A DNA stretch of 64,000 bases from Oleiagrimonas citrea (GTDB lineage Bacteria; Pseudomonadota; Gammaproteobacteria; Xanthomonadales; Rhodanobacteraceae), in contig NZ_JAAZQD010000001.1 in the NCBI RefSeq assembly GCF_012395255.1, positions 496,001-560,000 of the forward strand. The letters are read 5' to 3'. Of this stretch, positions 1-8,420 are shown piece by piece; the stretch's first letter is position 1, and each line of letters opens with the position of its first letter. Both the position numbers and the translations under genes were made by a program. Under the pieces are notes generated by a model that did not search any database, was not told where the DNA came from, and saw only the letters and a list, made by a program, of their open reading frames with translations.

Positions 1-1333
1 CCTTGATCAGCTCCTCGCGCGGGACCTCGAACTGGTCGTTGCGGCGCATGTCCTTGACCGTGACGGTGCCCTTGGTCAGCTCCTCGTCGCCCAGCACCAG
101 CACGAAGCGGATGCCGGCGCGGTCGGCGTACTTGAACTGTTTGCCGAGCTTGCCGCCTTCCATCACCGTCTCGGTGGCGATACCGCCGGCGCGCAGTTCA
201 CCGGCCAGCGCCAGGTACTCGGGCAGGTGCGCCTCGTCCATCTGCGTGACCAGCGCCTGCACCGTGCTGTCGGCGGTGGCAATCAGGCCGGCTTCGCGCA
301 ACTGCCAGAACAGGCGCGTGGCGCCGATGGAAATGCCCACGCCCGGCAGGTGCGACTTGGTGTATTGGCCGGCCAGATTGTCGTAACGCCCGCCCGAGCA
401 GATCGAACCGATCTCCGGGTGCTCGTCCAGCGTGGTCTCGTAGACCATGCCGGTGTAATAGTCGAGACCGCGCGCGATCGACAGGTTCAGCGCGAAGCGG
501 TTCTCCGGCACGCCGAGATCGCGCACCATGGTCAGCACCTGCTTCAGCTCGTCGCGGCCCTGCTCGAAGGTCTCGCTGCCCGAACCCAACGCGTCCAGCT
601 TGGCCACCGCATCGGCCAGCGAGGTCGAGCGCACCTGCACGAATTCAAGAATCTTCGCGACCACGTCCTCGGCCAGACCGAAGCCTTCGCCGGTCAGGGT
701 CGCGCGCACGGCCTCGGCGCCGCGCTTGTCCAGCTTGTCGACCTCGCGCAGCACCAGCATCTGCTGCTCGCCATCGGCGATGCCCAGCCCCTCGAAGAAG
801 CCGCGCATCAGCTTGCGGTGGTTGAGCTGGATGGTGAACGGACCGATCGCCAGCTCGCGGAACACGCTATGGATAACGGCCGGAATCTCGGCATCGTAGC
901 GGATCGACAGGTGATCCTTGCCGATCACGTCGATGTCGCACTGGTAGAACTCGCGGAAACGACCACGCTGGGCGCGCTCGCCGCGGTATACGCGCTGGAT
1001 CTGGTAGCGGCGGAACGGGAAGCTCAGCTCGCGCTCGTGTTCGGCGACGTAGCGCGCCAGCGGCACGGTGAGATCGAAGCGCAGCGCCAGTTCGGGCTGA
1101 CCATCTTTCTCCAGCGCGCCGGTGGACTGCACGAAGTAGACTTGTCGCTCGGTCTCGCCGCCGGACTTGGTCAGCAGCACCTTGCTGAACTCCATCACCG
1201 GCGTCTCGATGGGCAGGAAGCCGAAGAGTCGATAGTTGCGGGCGATGACGTCCAGCATGCGCTGGAAGGCGATCTGTTCGCGCGGCAGCAATTCGAGCAC
1301 GCCGGGCATGGTTCGGGCCTGGGTCTGCGCCAT
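1..1333 (-). CDS. hisS: Histidyl-tRNA synthetase, C-terminus cut by window edge
   Basis: Class II aminoacyl-tRNA synthetase that charges tRNA-His with histidine in the cytoplasm. About 444 codons are visible and the last few lie beyond the window edge. The reading starts [12 protein letters not shown] and carries class II motif 2 ([19 protein letters not shown]) and the histidine-binding motifs typical of HisRS (ARGLDYYTG and CSGGRYDNL). The end of the visible part is the anticodon-binding domain ([14 protein letters not shown]). The ATG at 1333 is preceded by AGAGGA, a good ribosome site. A second ATG eight codons in is less well placed. A long inverted repeat lies in the leader upstream. 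Confidence 0.97.
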   Translation of the reverse strand, partial: MAQTQARTMPGVLELLPREQIAFQRMLDVIARNYRLFGFLPIETPVMEFSKVLLTKSGGETERQVYFVQSTGALEKDGQPELALRFDLTVPLARYVAEHERELSFPFRRYQIQRVYRGERAQRGRFREFYQCDIDVIGKDHLSIRYDAEIPAVIHSVFRELAIGPFTIQLNHRKLMRGFFEGLGIADGEQQMLVLREVDKLDKRGAEAVRATLTGEGFGLAEDVVAKILEFVQVRSTSLADAVAKLDALGSGSETFEQGRDELKQVLTMVRDLGVPENRFALNLSIARGLDYYTGMVYETTLDEHPEIGSICSGGRYDNLAGQYTKSHLPGVGISIGATRLFWQLREAGLIATADSTVQALVTQMDEAHLPEYLALAGELRAGGIATETVMEGGKLGKQFKYADRAGIRFVLVLGDEELTKGTVTVKDMRRNDQFEVPREELIK

Positions 1334-1358
1334 GGAATCCTCTTTTCTCGAGCAACGG

Positions 1359-1416
1359 AGACGGTTGGGCAAACCAGCGCGCAGGCGTGCGGACACACCC
1401 GGTTTGCCAGCCGTCT
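1359..1416 (-). promoter_or_regulatory. Long inverted repeat in the hisS 5' leader
   Basis: Arms at 1359-1375 and 1401-1416 are complementary over about 15 pairs with one mismatch and one bulge, separated by 25 bases that can fold further. In hisS mRNA the hairpin would end about 25 bases before the ATG. No T-run follows, so it does not look like an intrinsic terminator. It may be a leader structure affecting stability or translation, but that is inference. Confidence 0.4.
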
Positions 1417-1501
1417 AGCCTAGCAGATTCCCATGGCCGATTCGGCATGCGAGGCGCGCCGGGGACGGTCCTCGCCCGCCCCGCCCGGGGAGGTCCATCA
1501 C

Positions 1502-2212
1502 CTACCAGGGGACGGTTCGGCCCCGATAGTCCAGATACTGCAATCCCGGGGTGCCCCGCATGGAAAGCAGCACGTTCACCAGACTCGGAATGCTTTCCTC
1601 GATCTCCAGCCGCGCCTCGGGTCCACCCAGGGCGGTGCGGACCCATCCGGGCGCCATCAGCGCCATCGCTCGGGACGAGCCGGCATGGCGAGCGGCAAAA
1701 CTCCGCATGAACATGTTCAGCGCCGCCTTGCTGCCGCGGTACAGCTCGCGCTGACCGTTCTCATTGTTGGCGATGCTGCCCTGTCCCGACGACATGATGC
1801 CGATGATCCCGTCGGGCGAAACCAGGGACTCCAGGGTTTCGACCACACGCATCGGACTGAGCGCATTCGTCAGCATGATGTGCATGAACTCCTCGGCCGA
1901 CACCTCGCCGATGGTCTGCGTCGGGTCCCGGTTGGTGGTGCCCGCGTTGACGAACAGGATGTCGAAGATACGCCCGCGCAGATGCCGGTTCAGGGATACG
2001 AGCTGGTCCGGCTCGCAGATGTCGAGAACCTCGATCTCGACCCGGCCCGCGTGCGCATCGGCCAGATCGTGCAGCGGTGTGCGAGTGTGGCCGCCACGAA
2101 CCGTGCCGACCACACGCCAGCCCTTGTGCAGAAATTCGGCAGCCATCGCATGGCCGAGTCCACGCGATGCGCCGATGATGAGGATCGTGCGATCCGAAGA
2201 TGCTTGCGACAT
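1502..2212 (-). CDS. SDR-family oxidoreductase
   Basis: Short-chain dehydrogenase/reductase of 236 residues, normal for classical SDRs. Near the N-terminus it has the cofactor glycine motif GASRGLG, then NAG after the fourth strand and the catalytic YRGSK (YxxxK) with an upstream serine (IMSSGQG). It should bind NAD(P)(H) and oxidise or reduce a small carbonyl or alcohol; the substrate cannot be told. I chose the ATG at 2212 because GGAAG sits six bases upstream. An in-frame ATG at 2224 lacks a ribosome site. It is divergent from the LysR gene at 2344, an arrangement in which the regulator often controls its neighbour; that link is inferred. Confidence 0.9.
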   Translation of the reverse strand: MSQASSDRTILIIGASRGLGHAMAAEFLHKGWRVVGTVRGGHTRTPLHDLADAHAGRVEIEVLDICEPDQLVSLNRHLRGRIFDILFVNAGTTNRDPTQTIGEVSAEEFMHIMLTNALSPMRVVETLESLVSPDGIIGIMSSGQGSIANNENGQRELYRGSKAALNMFMRSFAARHAGSSRAMALMAPGWVRTALGGPEARLEIEESIPSLVNVLLSMRGTPGLQYLDYRGRTVPW

Positions 2213-2343
2213 GACGTCTTCCATTGCGTGAACAGAACGGCACGAAGCGTGGCATCCCGGAATGCAATGCACCAGACGCACAGAATACAAACAATGATTG
2301 CATAAAACGCCATACATCATCATGAAACGCGTATGCTCAGCGC

Positions 2344-3309
2344 ATGGACAATGTGGACCTGAATCTGATCATCGCGCTCGATGCGCTGCTGACCGAGAAC
2401 AGCGTCACCGCCGCCGCCCGTCGGCTGGGGCTGAGTCCGTCGGCAATGAGCCGGACGCTGAAGCGACTCCGTTCGACCACCGGCGATCCGTTGCTGGTGC
2501 GCGCCGGCCGCGGCCTGACGCCCACGCCGTACGCAGCATCGCTTCGCGCTCGGGTCCATGACCTGGCGCAGAACGCGCAAGCGGTGCTCCGTCCGCGAAG
2601 CGACGCCTTCGACATCACGCGCCTGGAAAGAACGTTCACCATCCGCGCGAATGAAGCCTTCATCGCGTTCTTCTCTGTCCCGTTGCTGACTATCGTGACC
2701 GCGACTGCCCCCGGCGTGCGGCTGCATTTCGCGCCCAAACCGAACAAGGATCCCGCCCCTCTGCGGCTTGGACCGGTGGACCTGGAAATCGGCGTGGTCG
2801 AGACATCGGCCTCGGACATGCACGCCCGCCCCCTCTTCCGCGACCGGATGGTCGGCGTGGCCCGCATGGGTCATCCGCTTCTGACCGAGGCCGACATCAC
2901 GCCGCAACGCTATGCCGCGTGCGAGCACGTCGTGGCCACGCCCAAGGGCGATGTCACCAGCCCCGTCGACGATGCCCTGGACGCACTCGGACTGAGACGA
3001 AAGATTCGCGTGATCGTGCCCGGGTTTCCGGATGCCGTGCGCATCGCGCGTCATTCGGACCTGATTGCGCTGGTGCCGCGCTCCTGCCTGGGCAATGCAT
3101 GCGCGGGCGAAGGGTCCGCCGCCGCGGGGCTCGAGGAATTCGAGTTGCCGGTGCAGATTCCCCAGCTGACGATCAGCGCCATCTGGCACCCACGCATGCA
3201 CAACGACCCCGCGCACCGCTGGCTACGCGACTGCGTCGCGTCGCTGTGTGCCGAAGCCTACCCGACGGCCCGTCACCGCCCCGTTTCGGCTCCACCACCC
3301 GAGCGCTAG
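2344..3309 (+). CDS. LysR-family transcriptional regulator
   Basis: The 321-residue protein has the LysR layout: an N-terminal winged helix-turn-helix at about residues 3-62 (SVTAAARRLGLSPSAMSRTL) and a C-terminal periplasmic-binding-like effector domain from about residue 90. LysR proteins bind DNA as tetramers and respond to a small ligand. The gene diverges from an SDR oxidoreductase with 131 bases between the start codons, so the SDR is the likeliest target. There is no Shine-Dalgarno sequence. Instead TATGCT (2332-2337) ends six bases before the ATG, which would fit a leaderless transcript. The ligand is unknown. Confidence 0.93.
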   Translation: MDNVDLNLIIALDALLTENSVTAAARRLGLSPSAMSRTLKRLRSTTGDPLLVRAGRGLTPTPYAASLRARVHDLAQNAQAVLRPRSDAFDITRLERTFTIRANEAFIAFFSVPLLTIVTATAPGVRLHFAPKPNKDPAPLRLGPVDLEIGVVETSASDMHARPLFRDRMVGVARMGHPLLTEADITPQRYAACEHVVATPKGDVTSPVDDALDALGLRRKIRVIVPGFPDAVRIARHSDLIALVPRSCLGNACAGEGSAAAGLEEFELPVQIPQLTISAIWHPRMHNDPAHRWLRDCVASLCAEAYPTARHRPVSAPPPER

Positions 3310-3357
3310 CCTCCGGCCGCGCTCCTGGCCGAAGAGAACGACAAATCACGACGGGTG

Positions 3358-3386
3358 TTGCCAGCCGCGTTGCAGGTCGTTATCAT
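3358..3386 (+). promoter_or_regulatory. Sigma-70 promoter of tRNA-Pro
   Basis: TTGCCA (3358-3363) and TATCAT (3381-3386) are separated by exactly 17 bases, each matching the consensus at five of six positions. Transcription would start around 3393, a few bases before the tRNA. Confidence 0.7.
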
Positions 3387-3399
3387 GCGCGGCTCCCGT

Positions 3400-3476
3400 C
3401 GGGGTGTAGCTCAGCCTGGTAGAGCGCTACGTTCGGGACGTAGAAGTCGCAGGTTCAAATCCTGTCTCCCCGACCA
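3400..3476 (+). tRNA. tRNA-Pro (anticodon CGG)
   Basis: A 77-base cloverleaf with encoded CCA (3474-3476). The anticodon stem CTACG/CGTAG holds loop TTCGGGA, giving anticodon CGG, which reads codon CCG. The T-arm motif GGTTCAAATCC is present. The acceptor stem pairs except for a T-T mismatch at the sixth pair (3405 with 3467). Confidence 0.95.
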
Positions 3477-3485
3477 AAGAAATTC

Positions 3486-3520
3486 ACGAAAAAGCCCGGC
3501 TTCGCGCCGGGCTTTTTCGT
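3486..3520. terminator. Bidirectional intrinsic terminator between tRNA-Pro and pilZ
   Basis: A perfect 15-bp hairpin: ACGAAAAAGCCCGGC, loop TTCGC, then the complement ending in GCTTTTTCGT. The A-run and T-run on the outer stem let it work on both strands, serving the tRNA on plus and the pilZ operon end on minus. Confidence 0.9.
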
Positions 3521-3542
3521 ATCCGGATTCCGCACGCCGCGC

Positions 3543-3899
3543 TTACATCGTCTGCGTGGCGCGATCGGCGCTGAGCATGCCGCCGAGAATGGATTCGATC
3601 TTGGTGCGCGCGGTCTCGCCGTCGGCGCTGTCGTTGAACTGAATACCGATGCCGGCGGTACGGTTGCCCTGTGCACCGACCGGGGTGATCCACACCACCT
3701 TTCCGGCCACCGACAGACGCTCGTTGATCTCGGCCAGACTCAGCAGCAGCACCACCTCGTCGCCGAGGTCGTAGCGCTGCGCAGTGGGCACGAACAGGCC
3801 GCCGCCCTTCAGAAAGGGCATGTAAGCGTTGTACAACGCCCCGCGGTCCTTGATCTTCAGCGACAGGATGCCCTGCCGCGCTGCGCCTGCCACACTCAT
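3543..3899 (-). CDS. pilZ: PilZ-domain type IV pilus assembly protein
   Basis: A 118-residue single-domain PilZ protein of the type IV pilus kind, needed for pilus biogenesis in Pseudomonas and Xanthomonas. The length and the sequence MPFLKGGGLFVPTAQRYDLG match that group, which lacks the usual RxxxR c-di-GMP motif; I see no RxxxR here either. The ATG at 3899 is preceded by AGGAGAG. In Pseudomonas and xanthomonads pilZ lies directly downstream of holB; here a PIG-L deacetylase gene has come between them. A bidirectional terminator closes the unit. Confidence 0.92.
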   Translation of the reverse strand: MSVAGAARQGILSLKIKDRGALYNAYMPFLKGGGLFVPTAQRYDLGDEVVLLLSLAEINERLSVAGKVVWITPVGAQGNRTAGIGIQFNDSADGETARTKIESILGGMLSADRATQTM

Positions 3900-4025
3900 C
3901 GGTTCTCTCCTGTTGCGCGACAAGCTTCTGTCATCGCCGCGCCGGGGTCAACTGCGGGCATGCCGGCAGTTGAAGCCGATCACGTCGCATCGCACGACGT
4001 CCGCACATGCCGGATGACGCGACGA

Positions 4026-4973
4026 TCAGGCCAACGAAGCCCAGCCCCAACGGTCGAAAATCCACAGACCGCGTCGCGCCGTATCCAGACGCGCGAAAAC
4101 CGGCCCTCCCGATCGCGCCGCGGGCGGCAGTGTCAGCATCGTTCCGTGTGATGTGCGCATCAGGGGTGCATCGCGCAGACTCCAGCGCTGCACACCGTCG
4201 CACCATGCCAGCGTCAGCCGGCAATCGGACAGACCACTCCGCGGCACGCGCCACGGAAGCAGCGCGACATCGGGCGCATCACCCGGCGGCTTGCTGCAGA
4301 CGAAGGTTTCCGGCGCATTGACGCAGGCCAGCATGCGTCCACGACTCAAGGCCGTCTGGCTGCGATGCTCGAGAATCGCCGCCCGTTTGACGGCGCGTTC
4401 CTCCGCATCCAGATCGAGCCGCACGTCGGGCTTGCCAGGCACGGATCCGTGGAACACATATTCGAGGGCCAGTGGCTGCAGGCCCGCTCGATACAATGCC
4501 AGCCGCAGGAGCACGTGCGCCGTGCCGTGATCGGGATGGCGGTCGGCGATCGAGGGCAGCACCAGCACATCGGGCCGCAGTGCGTGCAACGCCTCAGTCA
4601 ACGGTTCGATCCACCGCTCTGGCGCCGTCGCCAGCCCTTCGCTGAAGCCAAGATCCGGCCAATGCCAGCGCTCCACCACGGAAGCCGGCAGACCGAGTCG
4701 GGCCAGCCCCGCGCGCGACTCCTCGCAGCGCCGTGCGCCCCAACGGGAACGGCATGCCGCATCGATGCGCACGCGACGCTCCAGCCAGCGTTGCGGCCAG
4801 GGATTGTTCTCGCCATCGCTGAGTTGCCAGATACGGATGCGCCCGCCGTGCCGCGCCGCGCGCTGCAACAGGCCGCCAGCCGCCAGCACTTCGTCATCGG
4901 GATGCGGCGCGACCAGCAGCCACTGCGTACCGGGTCGCAGACAGGCCTCAAGAGCCGGGCATGGGGCGGACAT
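4026..4973 (-). CDS. PIG-L/LmbE-family deacetylase
   Basis: A 315-residue protein with the PIG-L fold signatures: PHPDDE at residues 23-28, which supplies zinc ligands and the catalytic aspartate, and HPDHG at 146-150. The family removes N-acetyl groups from sugar conjugates, for example GlcNAc-PI or bacillithiol and mycothiol precursors. The substrate cannot be assigned. The C-terminal 80 residues lie beyond the usual domain and are unassigned. It starts 18 bases after holB and is probably cotranscribed, which puts a sugar deacetylase between DNA replication and pilus genes. There is no strong ribosome site before the ATG. Confidence 0.85.
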   Translation of the reverse strand: MSAPCPALEACLRPGTQWLLVAPHPDDEVLAAGGLLQRAARHGGRIRIWQLSDGENNPWPQRWLERRVRIDAACRSRWGARRCEESRAGLARLGLPASVVERWHWPDLGFSEGLATAPERWIEPLTEALHALRPDVLVLPSIADRHPDHGTAHVLLRLALYRAGLQPLALEYVFHGSVPGKPDVRLDLDAEERAVKRAAILEHRSQTALSRGRMLACVNAPETFVCSKPPGDAPDVALLPWRVPRSGLSDCRLTLAWCDGVQRWSLRDAPLMRTSHGTMLTLPPAARSGGPVFARLDTARRGLWIFDRWGWASLA

Positions 4974-4991
4974 CGACGCGGCCCGGCTGAA

Positions 4992-5930
4992 TCAGCGCCA
5001 GGCGCCGAGCAGCTCCAGCAGAATCAGGTCCTTGCGCAACGGGCCGCGTAGTGCATCGCGAGCGCGATTGGCCTGCGCATACCACTCGGCCAGCTCCAGC
5101 GTGGACAATTGCGAGCCCAGCGGCGCACGCCGCCCCGTCGCACGCTCCCGCAACTCGTCGACGGCGGCCTGCGCCGCGAACCACAGGCGTTGTTCGAGTG
5201 CATCGTCCAGCCAGCGCGAGGCCAGCGCGCCAGGCTCGCCGCGCCCTTCGGCCAGCGCGCGCAGATCGGCCCGCACCTGCTGACGTTGCGACAAGGCGTC
5301 CTGCTCCGCCCAGCGGCGAGCGAGCCCCGGATTGCCGCCAGCCGCCTCCAGCGCCACCTGCGGATCGGCCACGCCTTCCCGCTGCAACCAGGCCTGCGCC
5401 GCGTCGGCTTCCGGCAAGCGGAATTCCGTCTGCTGGCAGCGACTGCGGATCGTGGCCGGCAGTCGCCAGGGTTCATCGGCCACCAGAATCAAAATGCTCG
5501 ACGCGCTGGGTTCTTCCAGCGTCTTCAGCAAGGCATTGGCGGCGGCCGCATTCATGGCGTCAGCCGGGTCGATGCAGGCGACCTGCCAACCGCCGAACTG
5601 GCTGGACTTGCTCAGGCGTTCGGAAAGCGCACGGATCTGGCGCACCACGATGTCCTTGCGCGGCGTGCCGTCCGGGCGCTCTTCGAGCCTCACCGCGATG
5701 CGGTCCGGATGCGTACCGGCGTCCAGCAGCAGGCAGGCGCGGCACGTCCCGCAGGCATCGCCGTCGACGGGCTGCGTGCACAGCAGTCCGCGCTGCAGAC
5801 GCTCGCTGAAGGCACGCTTGCCCAGCCCGGACGGGCCGCTCAGCAGCAGGGCATGTGGCAACGCGTCCCGCTGCCGCCGCTGCAACAGCCGCTGCCAGGG
5901 TTCGTCGTGCCATGGCGGCGCTTCGGTCAT
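4992..5930 (-). CDS. holB: DNA polymerase III delta' subunit
   Basis: Clamp-loader subunit that works with gamma/tau and delta to place the beta clamp on DNA. The 312 residues include a P-loop-like GPSGLGKR (32-39), the four-cysteine zinc module (C51, C60, C63, C66), the ANALLKTLEEP segment and an SRC sensor-like motif (IRSRCQQTEF). The start overlaps the tmk stop in ATGA (5927-5930), as in the conserved tmk-holB pair. Confidence 0.95.
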   Translation of the reverse strand: MTEAPPWHDEPWQRLLQRRQRDALPHALLLSGPSGLGKRAFSERLQRGLLCTQPVDGDACGTCRACLLLDAGTHPDRIAVRLEERPDGTPRKDIVVRQIRALSERLSKSSQFGGWQVACIDPADAMNAAAANALLKTLEEPSASSILILVADEPWRLPATIRSRCQQTEFRLPEADAAQAWLQREGVADPQVALEAAGGNPGLARRWAEQDALSQRQQVRADLRALAEGRGEPGALASRWLDDALEQRLWFAAQAAVDELRERATGRRAPLGSQLSTLELAEWYAQANRARDALRGPLRKDLILLELLGAWR

Positions 5931-6562
5931 TCCGCGCCTCCGGCCAGCAGCGGTTCGAGTGCTTCGGTGGCGGCAGCGAGGACCTCCTGCGCCGACCGGG
6001 TCGCATCGAGAATGCGGAACCGCTCCGGCTGCTCGGCGGCGCGCTGCAGATAGGCCGCGCGGATGCGTTCGAAGAAACCGTCGCCCTCGCGCTCGATGCG
6101 GTCGCTTTCCTCGCCGCGACCGGCAGCGCGCGCGCGCCCCGTGTCGACCGGCAGATCCAGCAACAGCGTCAGATCGGGCCGCAGATCGGCGGCGGCCCAG
6201 CGCTCCAGATCGGCGATACGTTCGCGCGGCTGTCCGCGTCCGCCGCCCTGATAGGCGAAGCTGGCGTCGGTGAAGCGGTCGCAGACCACCCATTGCCCGG
6301 CCTCCAGCGCAGGCCGGATGGATTCGCGCACCAATTGCGCGCGCGCCGCGAACATCAACAGCAATTCGGATTCCGCGCACATGCCGCGCAGCGCCGGATC
6401 CAGCACCAACGCGCGCACGCCCTCGCCCAGCGCAGTGCCGCCGGGCTCGCGCGTGAACAGCGGCTCGATGCCGCGCTCGGCGAGATAGGCGCGCAGCCCC
6501 TGCAACAGCGTGCTCTTGCCGGCACCCTCGCCGCCTTCCAGGGTGATGAAGCGTCCGCTCAT
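5927..6562 (-). CDS. tmk: Thymidylate kinase
   Basis: Phosphorylates dTMP to dTDP with ATP. The 211 residues hold the P-loop EGGEGAGKST at residues 9-18, the DR(F/Y) motif (VVCDRFTDASFAYQGGGRG) and a lid region rich in Arg/Glu (AGRGEESDRIE). The start overlaps the mltG stop in ATGA, and its own stop overlaps the holB start in ATGA, so translation of all three is probably coupled. Confidence 0.96.
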   Translation of the reverse strand: MSGRFITLEGGEGAGKSTLLQGLRAYLAERGIEPLFTREPGGTALGEGVRALVLDPALRGMCAESELLLMFAARAQLVRESIRPALEAGQWVVCDRFTDASFAYQGGGRGQPRERIADLERWAAADLRPDLTLLLDLPVDTGRARAAGRGEESDRIEREGDGFFERIRAAYLQRAAEQPERFRILDATRSAQEVLAAATEALEPLLAGGAE

Positions 6563-7605
6563 CGCTTGCCTCCCGAGCACCGCTTCAACTGGTAGCAGCG
6601 CACGGCGCGGTCGTGCTGCGCCAGCGTGTCGGAAAACACGTGCGAACCGTCGCCCTTGGCCACGAAATACAGGGACTTGCCTGCAGCCGGATGCAGCGCG
6701 GCCTCGATGGCCGGCTTGCCCGGCAGCGCGATCGGCGTTGGCGGCAAGCCCGGATGCACATAGGTGTTGTACGGCGTGTCGGTTTCCAGATCCCGCTTGC
6801 GAATGTTGCCGTGGTAGGCTGCGCCCATGCCGTAGATCACGGTCGGGTCGGTCTGCAGCAGCATGCCGCGACGCAGACGGCGCACGAACACGCCGGCGAT
6901 GCGCGGACGTTCATCGGCGCGACCGGTCTCCTTCTCCACGATGGAGGCCAGGATCAGTGCCTGATACGGCGTCTTCAGCGGCAGATCGTCGGCACGATTC
7001 GCCCACGCCTTCTTCAACAGCACATTCATCGCCCGGTAGGAGCGCTTGAGAATGTCCAGATCGCTGTCGCCGCGCACGAAAGCGTAGGTCTCCGGCAGGA
7101 AGCGGCCTTCCGCTTTCTCGTCGCCCGCGCCCACGCGCTGCATGATCTGCGCGTCGGTCATCGCGGCCGTTTCGTGCTTGAGCACCGGCGCTTTGTCCAG
7201 CGCCTCGCGCAACTCCTTGAAGCTCCAGCCGTCGACGATGGTGAAACGATGCTGCACCACGCGCGCATGCGCCATGTCGTCCAGCAGCTGGCGCGGCGTC
7301 ATGCCGGGGCGCAGTGCGTACTCGCCAGCATGCAGATCGCGCGTGACATGCATGCGCTCGGCCTGCAGCCGCCAGAACCAGTGCGGCGCCGCGCTGAGCT
7401 TGCGCGCCTGCAGTTCGTCGACGATGCGATTGAAGCCCGCGCCATGCGGAATGACGACGCTGGGCGCATCCGGGTGGATCGCCATCGGCGCGTCGGCGAA
7501 GCGGTTCAGCTCCTGCCAGAGCACGCCCGCCGCGGCGATCGCGGCCACCGCCAGCACAATGAAAAAGACCCACAATTTCGCACCGCCGCGCATATGCCGC
7601 CTCAT
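6559..7605 (-). CDS. mltG: Endolytic peptidoglycan transglycosylase MltG
   Basis: Inner-membrane lytic transglycosylase (YceG family) that cuts nascent glycan strands and sets their length. It has 348 residues with one N-terminal membrane helix at about 11-30, a LysM-like region and the YceG catalytic domain. The catalytic glutamate lies in ILASIVEKETG, followed by the typical QTDPTVIYGMG and TPYNTYVHPGLPPTPI. The ATG overlaps the pabC stop by four bases. pabC-mltG-tmk-holB is a widely conserved order in gammaproteobacteria. Confidence 0.96.
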   Translation of the reverse strand: MRRHMRGGAKLWVFFIVLAVAAIAAAGVLWQELNRFADAPMAIHPDAPSVVIPHGAGFNRIVDELQARKLSAAPHWFWRLQAERMHVTRDLHAGEYALRPGMTPRQLLDDMAHARVVQHRFTIVDGWSFKELREALDKAPVLKHETAAMTDAQIMQRVGAGDEKAEGRFLPETYAFVRGDSDLDILKRSYRAMNVLLKKAWANRADDLPLKTPYQALILASIVEKETGRADERPRIAGVFVRRLRRGMLLQTDPTVIYGMGAAYHGNIRKRDLETDTPYNTYVHPGLPPTPIALPGKPAIEAALHPAAGKSLYFVAKGDGSHVFSDTLAQHDRAVRCYQLKRCSGGKR

Positions 7606-8420
7606 GCGCCCAGCTCCAGCAACTGCGCGAAATGCGCCTGCATCGTGCGCGTGTCGGCGCCCACCTGCAGGCGTCGCCCGGCCAGATCACCAACGGCCAG
7701 AATGCCGCGCACGCTGGAACTGAGGAAAACTTCTTCGGCTTGCATCAACGCTCCCATCTCGATCGTTCCCACCCGGCACTGCGGCCATTGCGCCAGCACT
7801 TCCGCGCGCGCCACGCCGGCCACGCCGCAGTTCTCGACGGACGGGGTGACCCAGACGCCGTCGATGCGCGCGAACAGGTTTGCCGCGGTCGCGCAGACCA
7901 CCGCTCCATCCATGCTGCGCATCAGTCCCTCGACGATGTCCGGGTCGCGCCATTCCGCGCGCGCCAGCACCTGTTCCAGCCGGTTCAGGTGTTTCAGTCC
8001 GGCCAGCGCAGGCTGCACCGCCAGACGCGTATCGCAGAAGCGTACCCGGATTCCGGCGGCGCTCCAATCCGGATCCAGCACCGGCGCGGGCGAAGCCGTG
8101 ACCACGCGCATGCACTGCGGCGATGCGGGCGGTCCGTAGCCACGCGCACCGCGTCCCCGCGTCCAGGTGATGCGCACCACGCTGGGACCCTCGTCACGGG
8201 TCAGCGCAGAAACTTCTTCGCGCAGCGTATCCGTATCCGGCGCAGGCATGCCCAAACGCTCGCAACCTCGGCTCAAGCGGTGCATGTGACCGGCCCAGAG
8301 CGGCGCGCGACCGTCGATCACGCGCAAGGTCTCGAAGAGACCGTCGCCGTATAGCAGACCGCGATCGTCGGCGGCGACCTGCGACGATGCACGACCATTG
8401 ACCAGGCAGCGCGTACTCAT
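7602..8420 (-). CDS. pabC: Aminodeoxychorismate lyase
   Basis: PLP enzyme of fold type IV that releases pyruvate from 4-amino-4-deoxychorismate to give 4-aminobenzoate for folate synthesis. The 272 residues include the N-terminal DRGLLYGDGLFETLR motif, the PLP-binding lysine at about residue 143 in GLKHLNRLEQ and the late EVFLSSSVRGI motif. It overlaps pabB upstream and mltG downstream, each by ATGA, so it is translated as part of a coupled chain. Confidence 0.95.
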   Translation of the reverse strand: MSTRCLVNGRASSQVAADDRGLLYGDGLFETLRVIDGRAPLWAGHMHRLSRGCERLGMPAPDTDTLREEVSALTRDEGPSVVRITWTRGRGARGYGPPASPQCMRVVTASPAPVLDPDWSAAGIRVRFCDTRLAVQPALAGLKHLNRLEQVLARAEWRDPDIVEGLMRSMDGAVVCATAANLFARIDGVWVTPSVENCGVAGVARAEVLAQWPQCRVGTIEMGALMQAEEVFLSSSVRGILAVGDLAGRRLQVGADTRTMQAHFAQLLELGA

